In this document: piece by piece, positions 1-8,599 of the stretch
Layout: each line of letters opens with the position of its first letter
Numbering within the stretch: the stretch's first letter is position 1
Assembly (NCBI GenBank): GCA_900466475.1
Contig: UBMI01000007.1
Location: 80,569-144,568 of the forward strand
From: Hyphomicrobiales bacterium
GTDB taxonomy: Bacteria > Pseudomonadota > Alphaproteobacteria > Rhizobiales > Rhizobiaceae
DNA length: 64,000 bases
Reading direction: 5' to 3'
Made by a program: the position numbers and the translations under genes
The notes under the pieces: model-generated
Seen by the model: only the letters and a program-made list of their open reading frames with translations
The model's database searches: none
What the model was told of the DNA's origin: nothing

Positions 1-84
1 GCAGACATCCGCTACCGTAACCCCGGCCTGGTGTTCCTTCAGAATGCCCGTAATCTGGTCGTCATCGAATTTTCTCTTGCCCAT
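1..84 (-). CDS. IS3-family transposase OrfA, N-terminal fragment (runs off window)
   Basis: Reading left from an ATG at 82-84, the frame encodes MGKRKFDDDQITGILKEHQA and continues to the window edge (28 codons visible). The Lys/Arg start followed by 'QI..ILKEHQAG....D' is the usual N-terminus of IS3-family OrfA, whose helix-turn-helix binds the element's ends. The start lies only 6 nt after the stop of the fusion-protein gene. An intact IS3 element needs some 30-60 bp with a terminal repeat upstream of orfA, and that would fall inside the neighbouring gene. So this is either a truncated remnant or an insertion at the very 3' end of that gene. Seen: the motif; inferred: IS family. Confidence 0.65.
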   Translation of the reverse strand, partial: MGKRKFDDDQITGILKEHQAGVTVADVC

Positions 85-90
85 CACCGG

Positions 91-1536
91 TCAGTCCTCG
101 CGAAATGCTCTGTTGAAACTATCGAGGAGTGGCCTGATGGCATAGAGCGCCACGCTGCTTTGACCCGTTTCAATCAGTGTCTGCGCGGGCATGCCGGCGA
201 CCAGTTCGACATTTCTCATTTTCGCCAGCCGCTCGTCCGTTACACGGATCGTTGCGGCAAAATAGGGCTGGCCGCTCTGCTGATCGATGAGACGGTCGGC
301 CGATACATATTCGACACGACCTTTCAGGAGCGGGACGCGCCGCTGATTGTAGGGAAGGAGGTGAACCTGTGCCTCGAGCCCCGCACGGACGAGGTTCATG
401 TCTTCCGGTCTGACGTGGACGGACACGATGAGGCGATCGGAGCGCGGCAGGAGATCGACGAGCGGTTCGCCCGCGCCGACCACGCCACCGGCCGTGTGGA
501 CGCGCAGGTTCATGATCGTTCCATCTTCTGGAGCCCGGATATCTGTCCTTGCAAGCTGGTCGTCGATCGCCCGCAATCGCTCGCGCAATTGCATGATCCG
601 GCTTTCCGTATCGCGCATGCCCTGGGCGACTTCGCTCAACCGGTCGCTCTCAAGCTTTGCGATATCGGCCTGGGACTCGCTGATCACCTGGTATGCGCGA
701 GAGATCTGCGCCTCGACCTGCCCCTCCTGGCCATCGAGATCTGCCTTTTCCCGCTGGAGGTTGAGAAGCCTGCTCTTTTTTTCCAGTCCCTTGGCGTTGA
801 GGGTCGTAACCTGATCCATCTCCTCGCTCGAGATTGCGGTTCTGCCGGCCAGTGCCGCCTTCTGCGCGCCAAGTCCGGCGATTTCCTGCCGCACCTGCGC
901 GATCTTTTCATTGGCGATCTGGATTTCCGCCTGCATGACGCGGCGGCGGGCTTCGAAAATTTTCTGCTGCCCGGTCAGGATCGCGCCGACCGAGGGATAT
1001 CTCTCCATTGCTGCCCTGAGATCCCCGGGATAGGTGACATGGTCGGCGCCCGTCTGCTCAGCGAGAAGGCGCGCACGGCTTCCTTCGGCGTCCCAAAGTT
1101 GCCCTTGAATGCTGTCGCGCTCCGAGCGGAACTTGGTATCGTCGAGCTCTATCACGATCTGCCCGCCCATGACCGCATCGCCGTTTTTGACGAGGATCCG
1201 CCGCACGATCCCGCCTTCCAAATGCTGAATGGTCTTGCGGCTGGTTTCCGGTTCGATAACCCCCGATGCGACCGCAGCGCTTTTCAGCGGCGCCAGAACC
1301 GACCAGATACCCAATCCGACGATGAAGACCAGGATCAAAAGGTTGCCCGTCCAGACAACGCCTCTGAGCCCGGGCATGGGCGAGGGCGGCGCGGGCCCGC
1401 GCTGCTTCGGATCGATGACCGGGAAAGAGCCTGCCTGTCGTCTGGCTGGCGCTGTCGATCGGTGAGCCAACCGCAAACCCGTCTTCGACAGGTCTGAAAA
1501 TCTCGCCAGCGCTGCGTCCAACTGAACAAAGGTCAC
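91..1536 (-). CDS. HlyD-family membrane fusion protein of a type I secretion system
   Basis: This 481-residue protein should bridge an inner-membrane ABC exporter and an outer-membrane TolC-like channel. It has a cytoplasmic N-terminus rich in Pro/Arg, one transmembrane segment near residues 60-80 (GNLLILVFIVGLGIWSVLAP), a lipoyl-like half motif (IQHLEGGIVRRILVKNGDAV), a long coiled-coil hairpin (about 150-300), the second lipoyl part (IRAPEDGTIMNLRVHTAGGV) and a beta-barrel C-terminus. Length and order match the PrtE/AprE group. The GTG start follows AAGGA about 8 nt upstream and lies 14 nt after the ABC gene, so the two are cotranscribed. The C-terminus ends in the usual 'RPL.DS..RAFRE' style, so the gene appears complete despite the adjacent transposase fragment. 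Confidence 0.9.
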   Translation of the reverse strand: MTFVQLDAALARFSDLSKTGLRLAHRSTAPARRQAGSFPVIDPKQRGPAPPSPMPGLRGVVWTGNLLILVFIVGLGIWSVLAPLKSAAVASGVIEPETSRKTIQHLEGGIVRRILVKNGDAVMGGQIVIELDDTKFRSERDSIQGQLWDAEGSRARLLAEQTGADHVTYPGDLRAAMERYPSVGAILTGQQKIFEARRRVMQAEIQIANEKIAQVRQEIAGLGAQKAALAGRTAISSEEMDQVTTLNAKGLEKKSRLLNLQREKADLDGQEGQVEAQISRAYQVISESQADIAKLESDRLSEVAQGMRDTESRIMQLRERLRAIDDQLARTDIRAPEDGTIMNLRVHTAGGVVGAGEPLVDLLPRSDRLIVSVHVRPEDMNLVRAGLEAQVHLLPYNQRRVPLLKGRVEYVSADRLIDQQSGQPYFAATIRVTDERLAKMRNVELVAGMPAQTLIETGQSSVALYAIRPLLDSFNRAFRED

Positions 1537-1550
1537 GGCCGCATCCTTCC

Positions 1551-3266
1551 CTATGTTCCTGTTCGAGATGGTGGCTGAAGATAGGTGTCGTAGATACGGT
1601 CGCTGTCGCCGAAGGCAGCCACCGTCCCGTTGCGCATGATGGCAATCTTGTTGGTGACCGGCAGGATCCCCATCCGGTGCGTTATGATGATGACGGTCAT
1701 CCCCCGGGATTTCATGCGCTCGATCGCCGTGAACAGCATGCGTTCGCCTTCATAATCCAGGCTCGAATTCGGATCGTCGAGAACGACGAGAGATGGATTT
1801 CCATAGGCTGCGCGCGCCAGTCCCAGCTGTTGGCGCTGAGCCCGAAGGAGCAGGTTTCCCCCTTCGCCGATATCGGTCTCGTAGCCTCGGGGAAGCCGCA
1901 TGATCGCTTCGTGCAATCCGACCAGCTTTGCGGCGTCGATCGCCTTGCCGGGATCTCCTCCGTCCAGCCGGCCGATCACATCCTTGATCGCTCCGCCGAA
2001 GAGTTCGATGTCTTGGGGCAGGTATCCGACATGGCGGGTTCCCCCGCAAAGGCGCAGGGTCGCGATATCCACGCCGCCGAGAAGAACACATCCGCTCGTG
2101 GCCGGCACGACGCCGGCTATGACGCGACCGAGCGTTGATTTTCCCGATCCCGACGGACCGATCAGCGCTACGCAATCGCCAGGTGCCAGGCGCAGGGTGA
2201 TCCCGGTCAATATCGGCCGATCGGCGAATGGCCTGACATAGCTGACATTATCGAGCACAAGGCCGTTAGGCTCCGGAACCGGCACTATTCTCCCATCGTG
2301 TTCCGAGGCAACCGTTATCAGCATTCTGTTCAAGCGATTGAAGGCATTGCGCGCAAACGTGAAGGAGCGCCATGCCCCGATTGCGCCCTCGATTGGCGCA
2401 AGCCCGCGCCCGAGCAGCAGGCTCGCAACGAAGATGATGCCGGGACTGCCGCTGTTTACGAGCACCAGCCATGTCGCCGATCCCATCATTAGGATCTGCG
2501 CGAGCGTGCGGATCGATTTGGAGAAACCAAGAATGATTTCTGTCCGATGCATCGCGACGTCCAGCGCCTTTCTTCCCATTTCTGCATCGCGATAGACGAT
2601 CTGTGCAGCGCCATCCTGCATGCCCATCGCCCTGATCACCTCGATGTTCTTGAGCGCGGTCGCAAATCGGATATAGCTGCTCGAAAGCGCAAAATTGGCC
2701 TGGGTAAGCGGCTCTTTCGTCGCCACTTCCGTCAGGAACGCAAACAGCAGAAGTGCAACTGCGCTCAGAAGACCGATGGTCCCGAGCAGCGGATGAACGA
2801 GAAAGAGCAGGAGCAGGAATACTGGCGCCCAGGGAACGTCGAAAAAGAGGGAACTGGCCGGTGAATCGAGAAACTGGCGCAATGCGGCCAGGTCCCGGTA
2901 GCACTCCGTGGCGGCTCCCGTATCGGCAAGAGTGGCGTATTCGAATGATGCGGTGAGCACCATGGGCCGCAGCCTGTGGTCCAGCCAGCTGCCGATGCGC
3001 GAAAGAGCTGCCCTGCGCACGATATCCAGCATCGACCCGACCAGGACGGCAACGGCGATGATCAGGGTCAGCATCAGCAGCGTGTCGGCGCTCCGGCTCG
3101 ACAGGACCCTGTCATAGATCTGCAAGAGATAGATGGAAGGCGCAAGAAGAAAGAGATTGTAGCCGCAGCTATAGAGGAAGACCAACCCGAAGGCGCCGGC
3201 GCAAGCTCGAAGCGCCACAACGAGGTGGGTCTGCGGGCGCAATGGTTTTATGGAAATCGTTGCCAT
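1551..3266 (-). CDS. Type I secretion ABC transporter (PrtD-like) with degenerate signature motif
   Basis: The N-terminal half holds the transmembrane domain of an exporter ('LFLLAPSIYLLQIYDRVLSS' is typical of PrtD/HlyB-like permease-ATPases). The C-terminal half is an ABC ATPase with Walker A GPSGSGKST (about residues 366-374) and a switch His (IITHRM). Two key sites are abnormal. The LSGGQ signature is replaced by LLRAQ (DNA 1836-1850, residues about 473-477), and Walker B reads VVLDDP, giving Asp instead of catalytic Glu (about residue 498). The flanking QRQ..LARA and PNSSLD are normal. ATG 3266 was chosen because GAGA precedes it; ATG 3284 or TTG 3323 are alternatives. It lies in an operon between the glycine-rich protein and the fusion protein. 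Family is certain; whether it still hydrolyses ATP is open. Confidence 0.88.
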   Translation of the reverse strand: MATISIKPLRPQTHLVVALRACAGAFGLVFLYSCGYNLFLLAPSIYLLQIYDRVLSSRSADTLLMLTLIIAVAVLVGSMLDIVRRAALSRIGSWLDHRLRPMVLTASFEYATLADTGAATECYRDLAALRQFLDSPASSLFFDVPWAPVFLLLLFLVHPLLGTIGLLSAVALLLFAFLTEVATKEPLTQANFALSSSYIRFATALKNIEVIRAMGMQDGAAQIVYRDAEMGRKALDVAMHRTEIILGFSKSIRTLAQILMMGSATWLVLVNSGSPGIIFVASLLLGRGLAPIEGAIGAWRSFTFARNAFNRLNRMLITVASEHDGRIVPVPEPNGLVLDNVSYVRPFADRPILTGITLRLAPGDCVALIGPSGSGKSTLGRVIAGVVPATSGCVLLGGVDIATLRLCGGTRHVGYLPQDIELFGGAIKDVIGRLDGGDPGKAIDAAKLVGLHEAIMRLPRGYETDIGEGGNLLLRAQRQQLGLARAAYGNPSLVVLDDPNSSLDYEGERMLFTAIERMKSRGMTVIIITHRMGILPVTNKIAIMRNGTVAAFGDSDRIYDTYLQPPSRTGT

Positions 3267-3370
3267 TATCAGATCTCGCTGCATTTGATACTGACACGAA
3301 GAGGCTGCTTGCCGGTTCAGCAATACAGGAGGGTCGCCAGCCGAAGCCGGCGACCCTCAGAACCTTGAGT

Positions 3371-3943
3371 TCACGAGCCGAGATGGCTGACGTCGATATG
3401 GCCGAAGGCGTTTATGAAATGATCGAGAGCATTGTTCACCGTCGTCGTTTCGGGATTTGTGTGAACCACTGCTGACGAGATGTCCCCGCCGAGAGCGTTG
3501 TTACCGTTGCCGCCGTTGCCGCCGACGCCTGCCAGGATGGTGGCATGCTGATCGGCCACGAGCTGGGTATACTGTGTTGCAGTCGTAGCCGCATTCACCG
3601 TAGCCGTATCGCCGCCGCTCGTGTTTCCTTGGCTGCCGTTAGAGGTAGCAGCCCCTCCTGCGCCGCCGGCGCCGCTGGTGAGCGATGCCAGGAAGCCGTT
3701 TTGGGCCTGGCTGAAACCGCCGGGTCCACCGCCGCCAGCGTCCCAATCTGCCCCCTGCCAAACGTGATCGCCGTTGTGCAGATGGGTATCTGCCCCGTAG
3801 ACCGTTTGAACGGGATCTACATAAGCAACCGGGTTGTAGTCGATATTGCCATGGTTGATGCCATCGCCGCCGTTGCCGGCATTTGCGTCACCCGCATCAG
3901 GGTTGTGGAGATAGATCGTGTCAGACAATTGTGGAATAGGCAT
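3371..3943 (-). CDS. Glycine-rich protein, probable type I secretion substrate
   Basis: This 190-residue acidic protein has no cysteine, no N-terminal signal peptide and many Gly, Asn, Asp and Ala residues. It contains 'GNGGDGINHG', 'GAGGAGG' and 'LAGVGGNGGNGNNALGGD'. The last block matches the repeated 'Q.AGIGGNGG..N' unit of the second glycine-rich protein at 4569-5654. The C-terminus (INAFGHIDVSHLGS) is short and hydrophobic/polar like many type I export signals. AAGGAG sits 8 nt before ATG 3943. It is the first gene of the operon, 104 nt upstream of the ABC exporter ATG. This position plus the missing Sec signal suggests it is the cargo. No catalytic motif or RTX nonapeptide is seen, so its activity is unknown. 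Confidence 0.75.
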   Translation of the reverse strand: MPIPQLSDTIYLHNPDAGDANAGNGGDGINHGNIDYNPVAYVDPVQTVYGADTHLHNGDHVWQGADWDAGGGGPGGFSQAQNGFLASLTSGAGGAGGAATSNGSQGNTSGGDTATVNAATTATQYTQLVADQHATILAGVGGNGGNGNNALGGDISSAVVHTNPETTTVNNALDHFINAFGHIDVSHLGS

Positions 3944-4568
3944 TGATATCACTCCTTCTACTTCGTTTACTTCGTTTCGTCCGAGTTCCTTCTACGGCTT
4001 TTCCCTACGGTGTGGGTATTCAGGAAGCCACCGCCAGCCAATACAACCGCGTGCAAATATTGCCTTCGATTTAAACTTTAAACTATCTAGATATTCGGAG
4101 ACGTTCTTTTGGATGTATACTTCTATTCCGCGCGACGTTATTTGGTGTGAACTTGGCCACATGGCGGGAGATGGTATTGTTATGGTCATGTCTGTGTCCT
4201 CCCGCTTTTCGAGGCACAGGCCATCCGAAGGAGCCGGCTCTGTTGCAGGGTTCTCATCAGGCTGCGCCCCGCAAATGCGCCCTTTTCCCGCGCTGAGAGA
4301 CTCTCATGAGCGGCGGCGCGAGCGGAGTGCAGGATGCCGGGCCTCCAACCGGAAGGCGGATCTGACGCTGGCAAACTCGCTTAACGAGCGCCGCCTCCAT
4401 CACAGCCAAATGGCTACAGAACCAGCCGATGGGATGTAGCCGAATTGCAGGCTCCGCTTTTCGTCCGTTCAGATGCACAATACCTGAGCAATCCAGGGCC
4501 TGAACAATTCAGCCTGCATCCGCTGCACGCTCGTTGGCCGTGCGGTTGTCCGCGGAATGGAGACGGTA
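3944..4568. promoter_or_regulatory. Divergent promoter region between the two glycine-rich genes
   Basis: This 625-base stretch separates the divergently read glycine-rich genes. No convincing gene is seen; the open frames in it have no recognisable content. It includes an AT-rich patch near 4050-4110 that contrasts with the GC-rich surroundings and carries a perfect tandem heptamer TTTAAAC TTTAAAC at 4070-4083. That is a plausible site for the activator of one or both genes, perhaps the LuxR-type regulator at 6516. The role is inferred from position and composition only. Confidence 0.45.
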
Positions 4569-5654
4569 ATGACGGAAACTCGTCCCTTATCGGAAGACCT
4601 GCCCAAGTCGGGCTCCGATCAAAACCTCGCCCCCAACGTGGCCGCGGGGCATCTGGCATTGGTGCCGACCTGGCTTCCATTGGATGTCGCCTCCAGTCCA
4701 GGCTACAGCTCAGCCGGCAGCGGCGGTGATGGAATAAGCGACGGCGTGATCAGCAGCAATGCATTGGCCGTCTTCATGCCGTCCAATGCCGCTATTGCAG
4801 GACCGCATTCGAGTGCCGACGCCTTCCAGGGCAATGATGCGCTCATCAATCAGCATCCCACCGAAATGGCCGGGATAGGCGGGAATGGCGGAAGCGGCAA
4901 CGTTGCCATCGGCAGCGGCGAGGGCGCCAGTCATGCCGGCAGCGGCGGCATGGGGCTCTTCTACGGCGGGCTCGTCAGCACCGAAACCGCGCTCTTTGTT
5001 CCCGTCAATACGGCCGTGGCGGCGGGCCCCGGCGGGGAGGCTCACGCCCTGCAAACGAACAACGCACTCTTCCTGCAGGGCGCAACCCAGATCGGCGGTA
5101 TGGGCGGCTCGGGCGGAGACCATAATGCTGCGGGCCATGACTCGCTGAGCCCGGGAACGTCACTGACATTGAACGGCGACTTTTATGCGGGCCACGGCGG
5201 CAATGGATATTTCGTCGGCAGCATGGTCGACATAAGTATTGCCATATTCTCACCGATCAACATCGCCATCGGCGCGGCAGGCGGCTCGGCTGAGGCTCAT
5301 CAGACAAACAATGTCATTTTCGATCAGGGCGCCATGCAGATCGCCGGCATCGGCGGCAATGGCGGTGGCTTCAACCTGTCGTCGGACACGATCTTCACCG
5401 GCAACCATGCGGGCGGAGGCGGCGGGACCGGATCGTCGACCGGCAGCATGGTCGACGTCAATTTCGGCTATTTCCATCCCATCAACATTGCCGTTCCCGC
5501 CGGCGGGACGGCGGACGCGCAACAGGTCGATCATGTTCTCTATGACCAGCATGCGCTCCAGATGGCCGGCATCGGGGGCCATAGCGGAGAGGGTAACCTC
5601 ACGGACGCCCATTCGGCTCTCGTAGACGACATTCTGGGCTTCATGCACAGCTAG
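4569..5654 (+). CDS. Glycine-rich four-repeat protein, probable secreted substrate
   Basis: The 361-residue product is built from four imperfect repeats of about 70-75 residues after a 45-residue leader. Each repeat runs: a Gly-rich turn (AGSGGDG, AGSGGMG, AGHGGNG, AGGGGGTG), a hydrophobic strand block ending in 'F.P.N.A', a 'GG.A.A.Q..N' block, then 'Q...QIAGIGGNGG..N'. This regularity suggests a beta-solenoid or other extended extracellular fold. There is no Sec signal, no Cys and no RTX motif. The C-terminus is VDDILGFMHS. ATG 4569 has GGAG about 7 nt upstream; ATG 4557 is an alternative. It shares its repeat signature with the 3371-3943 protein beside the exporter, so type I export is likely. 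The biochemical role is unknown; an adhesin or matrix protein is possible. Confidence 0.75.
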   Translation: MTETRPLSEDLPKSGSDQNLAPNVAAGHLALVPTWLPLDVASSPGYSSAGSGGDGISDGVISSNALAVFMPSNAAIAGPHSSADAFQGNDALINQHPTEMAGIGGNGGSGNVAIGSGEGASHAGSGGMGLFYGGLVSTETALFVPVNTAVAAGPGGEAHALQTNNALFLQGATQIGGMGGSGGDHNAAGHDSLSPGTSLTLNGDFYAGHGGNGYFVGSMVDISIAIFSPINIAIGAAGGSAEAHQTNNVIFDQGAMQIAGIGGNGGGFNLSSDTIFTGNHAGGGGGTGSSTGSMVDVNFGYFHPINIAVPAGGTADAQQVDHVLYDQHALQMAGIGGHSGEGNLTDAHSALVDDILGFMHS

Positions 5655-5759
5655 AGCATTTCCGGCGAAAACAGATTCGCCTTCAATGCTCTAGCTTATT
5701 GTTTTCTCTGCAATTCCGGACGCAAAACCGGTTCCCACTTTTGCTGGAATTGCTCTAGC
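5651..5759. repeat. RIME-like rhizobial intergenic palindromic element
   Basis: The stretch opens with CTAGAGCAT and ends with GCTCTAG. It contains two inverted-repeat arms: CTAGAGCATT...AATGCTCTAG at 5651-5694, then GCAATTCCGG...GGAATTGCTCTAG to 5759. Length (about 109 bp), palindromic layout and the 'GGAATTGC' / 'GCAAAACCGGTTCC' wording match the intergenic mosaic elements scattered through Rhizobium and Sinorhizobium genomes. Its first bases coincide with the TAG stop codon of the glycine-rich gene, so it can form stable hairpins immediately at the 3' end of that mRNA. Confidence 0.7.
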
Positions 5760-6515
5760 GCATTTTCACTTGCATCGCGGAAGCTCAGCCGCACGAGGCT
5801 GTTCCTCGTGGCATTTTTCAAGCCATTGTTGAATTGCTTCCTCCGCCGGGCTTTCGTCTCCTGGGCCGATATGACACGGAACGGCCGGCTCACTGAGATA
5901 CCGAACGTCCCACCATGATCCTATCCCCATTGTCCTCGATTTCGCCCCAGAGGCCGCTGCCTCGGGCCGGCATCCGGCAGTGCCGGCGCTGTGCTGCCAG
6001 AGTGAAAAGGATGCCAATCGGTATCTATGCGTCGTTAACACCCTAGTTTTTCAGTAATCATAAAGGGTTACCGGCGATCTCAGGCTTTTGTCGCCTTTCG
6101 CGTCGGTCGTCTTGCCGTCGAGATCCGCCACTGATTTGAACTGAGATATGGACACAAGGCCGAGCCGATCGGCAACTCACTATATCCAACCGCTCTTTCC
6201 TGAACGGATCTATAGCAGATCACCTGCCTTTTCAGTGCCTTTGAAAGCTTTGTTGACCCGCTTGCCATACGTGAATTCGACGAAGACTGGTAAGTCTGCA
6301 GCGGCAAGTCGCTTCAATAGCTCCTTATAGATAAGCTTTCGAAAGTGCTCTACGGCCCCAGTTGTCTCTCATCGGATTCTTATAGACTATAAGAATTATC
6401 ATGAGAGTTCAGACTATTGATTCCCGTAATACACTCATTTTTTCTCATGACATGAAGCGAGAACAGGAATAATGTGAGCGGCTGTTGGGTTGCAAATCTT
6501 CTGGGGAGCACGAAA
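5760..6515. other. Long non-coding gap before the LuxR-type regulator
   Basis: No supported gene is seen in about 755 bases. Small open frames on the minus strand have no start signal or recognisable content. A perfect 7-bp hairpin CACGAGG-CTGTT-CCTCGTG occurs at 5792-5810, followed by a short T run (GCATTTTTC). It could terminate transcription of the glycine-rich gene. The region 6340-6470 is AT-rich and probably holds the promoter of the downstream regulator. Confidence 0.4.
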
Positions 6516-7253
6516 GTGTCCGACAGTGCTAAAACTAAGCGCCGTATGGGGCGCAATGCACCAACTGTGATCATAATCGAACATTCTACACTGGCACGCA
6601 CCACCGTCGTGAAGCTGCTTGAGCATGAGCTTGCCGGGTGGAACTTTATCGATTTGATCTCGACTGAGAGTCTCGACAGGGCTCTTGGAGCTGAGGTGCG
6701 TTTGATTGCATTGGATTTGGCCGGCAGAAGCATTGAGAGCATCAGCCTGCGTGATGACCTTGCGGCAATTGCTGCACGTTTTCCTGAGGCTCCTGTCACG
6801 TTGCTCTCAAGTACGGATGACGTCTTCATAGCCCGTCAGGCGCTCACGATGGGTATCCGTGGCCTCTTCTCGACTTCACTCGGTATTGACATCGCTCTTG
6901 CCGGTCTCCGTCTTGTACTGGCAGGAGGAACATTTTTCCCGCAGCTGCTGGGAGCCGTTACGAACGGCCCGCAGCAGTATATTCCGGCCAGGAACGAGGC
7001 CGAGAAAAGCCTGGATGACAGGATGCAGTATCTGGCGATTGCCGATTTCACCCCCCGCGAGGCGGATGTGCTGGCAGAGTTGCAAAGTGGCTGCTCGAAC
7101 AAGGTCATTGCGGGAAAGCTCAATTTGTCGGGGCATACGGTGAAGATGCATCTGCAGCACATAATGCGCAAGCTGCAGGCGCAGAACCGCACCGAGGTGG
7201 TTGCTCGCCTGGTTCAAAGAGCCGCCGGCGGGCATGACGTCGCCCCGAGTTAG
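6516..7253 (+). CDS. LuxR/NarL-type response regulator with degenerate receiver domain
   Basis: The C-terminal domain (about residues 180-240) is a LuxR helix-turn-helix: 'FTPREADVLAELQSGCSNKVIAGKLNLS', then 'HTVKMHLQHIMRKL', which should bind DNA. The N-terminal 130 residues fold like a receiver. The acidic pair after strand 1 is reduced to Glu-His (TVIIIEH), Asp is kept in LIALDLAG, and the strand-5 Lys is replaced (IRGLFSTS). Phosphorylation by a kinase is therefore doubtful. GTG 6516 was chosen because GGGGAG lies 8 nt upstream; GTG 6474 and ATG 6546 are alternatives. No histidine kinase is adjacent. Its place between the secretion locus and other genes makes the glycine-rich genes plausible but unproven targets. 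Confidence 0.8.
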   Translation: MSDSAKTKRRMGRNAPTVIIIEHSTLARTTVVKLLEHELAGWNFIDLISTESLDRALGAEVRLIALDLAGRSIESISLRDDLAAIAARFPEAPVTLLSSTDDVFIARQALTMGIRGLFSTSLGIDIALAGLRLVLAGGTFFPQLLGAVTNGPQQYIPARNEAEKSLDDRMQYLAIADFTPREADVLAELQSGCSNKVIAGKLNLSGHTVKMHLQHIMRKLQAQNRTEVVARLVQRAAGGHDVAPS

Positions 7254-7366
7254 GCGATATTCCCGTAGCGGGGATATTCAGCTGCCTGTCCGGACATTGG
7301 TTCCAAGGGCGGGAACTCTGTCATCGCTGCTTGCACCAACAGCGCGGTGCCAATGGGTTCCAGCCT

Positions 7367-8599
7367 TCAGCCTGAGCATCGGCGGCGGTCGAGGAACAGC
7401 AGCCAGGCCGTCCCGGCAAGCCCAGAGAAAGCGCCGACGACAGCCGTGCCGGAATAGCTGGTGATAGCGGTTCCGGCCGCAAAGAGCACGGCGCTCAGTC
7501 CGGCGCTGAGGAAGATGTTGACCGAGATCAGCGCGCTGCCAAGACCTGGCCGCTCAGCTATCAGATCCTGAAGATAGGTGATCGGGACCGAGATCAGCGA
7601 GGCTGCGCCTATGCCGCTGATGAGGGTGAGGGCGTAGACGTGCCAGGGTTGATCGGCAAAGGCCAGGAGCATCAGATAGATCGCATAGATCAATGCTCCA
7701 ACGGCAAGAGCTGTGAGCTGGCTGACAATGCGCAGCATGCGTGACCATACGATAATGAAGACCACTTCCAGGAGTGCGACGATCCCCACGAGAATGCCGA
7801 TATCGGCGACCGTTCCGTGGGCGGCACCGGTGACGACGAGGGGAAATATTGCGTCGTTGACATGCAGCGTGCTGCTGATCAGCGCGATCGCCATTACCCG
7901 ACTGAATATCTTCGGAGAGATCACCTGGCCGAGAGCGGCGAGATAGGAGAGATGGTGCGTGGCAGCTCGGTCGGTGCCGCTTTGCCGCGGCAGCAGGATA
8001 CCGATGAGGCCGACACAGACCAGACAGGATATGCAGGCAAACAGATAGGCCGGCAACATGGACGGCGAGGAGGAGAGCAGAACGCCCGTAAACCCCGGAA
8101 CGAGCACCCAGGAAAGCGAAATCATCGCCCGTGTCCCGGAATTGACGGTCGCAATCTCGCCAGGCGCCATTCCTCTGGCTGCCGCGCGCACATTGGCAAA
8201 GAGCAACGAGTTCAGCGATCCATAGACCGGCAGCAGCAGGAGAGCGCTGAGAACAAAGATTTCCCGGGTCGGGAAAAAATAGACCGCACCATAACCGAGA
8301 ATGCCGAATGTCGCGGCAACGAGCATCATCGTGCGGTATTCGCCGAGCCGGTCGGCAAGATTGCCGAAAAGAATGCTGACGATCACGTTGACGGCCGCTG
8401 CGGCAAAAATCAGCGCGGAGTAGACCCCGTTCGACAGGCCGAGTTCAACGATACCGACCACGGATCGATAAGGGTTTGTCGTCGCGCCGGCAAAACCGAA
8501 CGTGAAGATGGCAATCATGCTCACCCGGATTGCAGGATTGCGGAAGACATCGGGGATCAGGCGGTTCATCGTCATCATCAGCAATGGTTTGGAGCGCAT
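7367..8599 (-). CDS. MFS transporter, sugar-efflux-like
   Basis: The 410-residue product has twelve predicted membrane spans and the MFS loop signature between helices 2 and 3 (LFGNLADRLGEYR). Total length and layout fit DHA1-type/sugar-efflux permeases. The first segment starts near 'RVSMIAIFTFGFAGATTNPY'. Start codons at 8599, 8578, 8575 or 8569 are possible; none has a strong ribosome site, and the last gives MNRLIPDV, a plausible true start. It follows the GH20 gene on the same strand after about 205 nt, so it may be the last gene of the RidA-RpiR-SDR-GH20 unit or be separate. The substrate cannot be read from sequence; a sugar or sugar derivative fits the context. Confidence 0.75.
   Translation of the reverse strand: MRSKPLLMMTMNRLIPDVFRNPAIRVSMIAIFTFGFAGATTNPYRSVVGIVELGLSNGVYSALIFAAAAVNVIVSILFGNLADRLGEYRTMMLVAATFGILGYGAVYFFPTREIFVLSALLLLPVYGSLNSLLFANVRAAARGMAPGEIATVNSGTRAMISLSWVLVPGFTGVLLSSSPSMLPAYLFACISCLVCVGLIGILLPRQSGTDRAATHHLSYLAALGQVISPKIFSRVMAIALISSTLHVNDAIFPLVVTGAAHGTVADIGILVGIVALLEVVFIIVWSRMLRIVSQLTALAVGALIYAIYLMLLAFADQPWHVYALTLISGIGAASLISVPITYLQDLIAERPGLGSALISVNIFLSAGLSAVLFAAGTAITSYSGTAVVGAFSGLAGTAWLLFLDRRRCSG

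Noticed and set aside
31-1497. Long open frame (488 codons) on the plus strand over the fusion-protein gene
   Set aside because: It mirrors the minus-strand HlyD gene in a GC-rich region; the translation has no recognisable domain and the HlyD frame is certain.
5696-6041. Two small minus-strand frames downstream of the repeat protein
   Set aside because: They lie in and beside the RIME-like element, lack ribosome sites and have no recognisable sequence.
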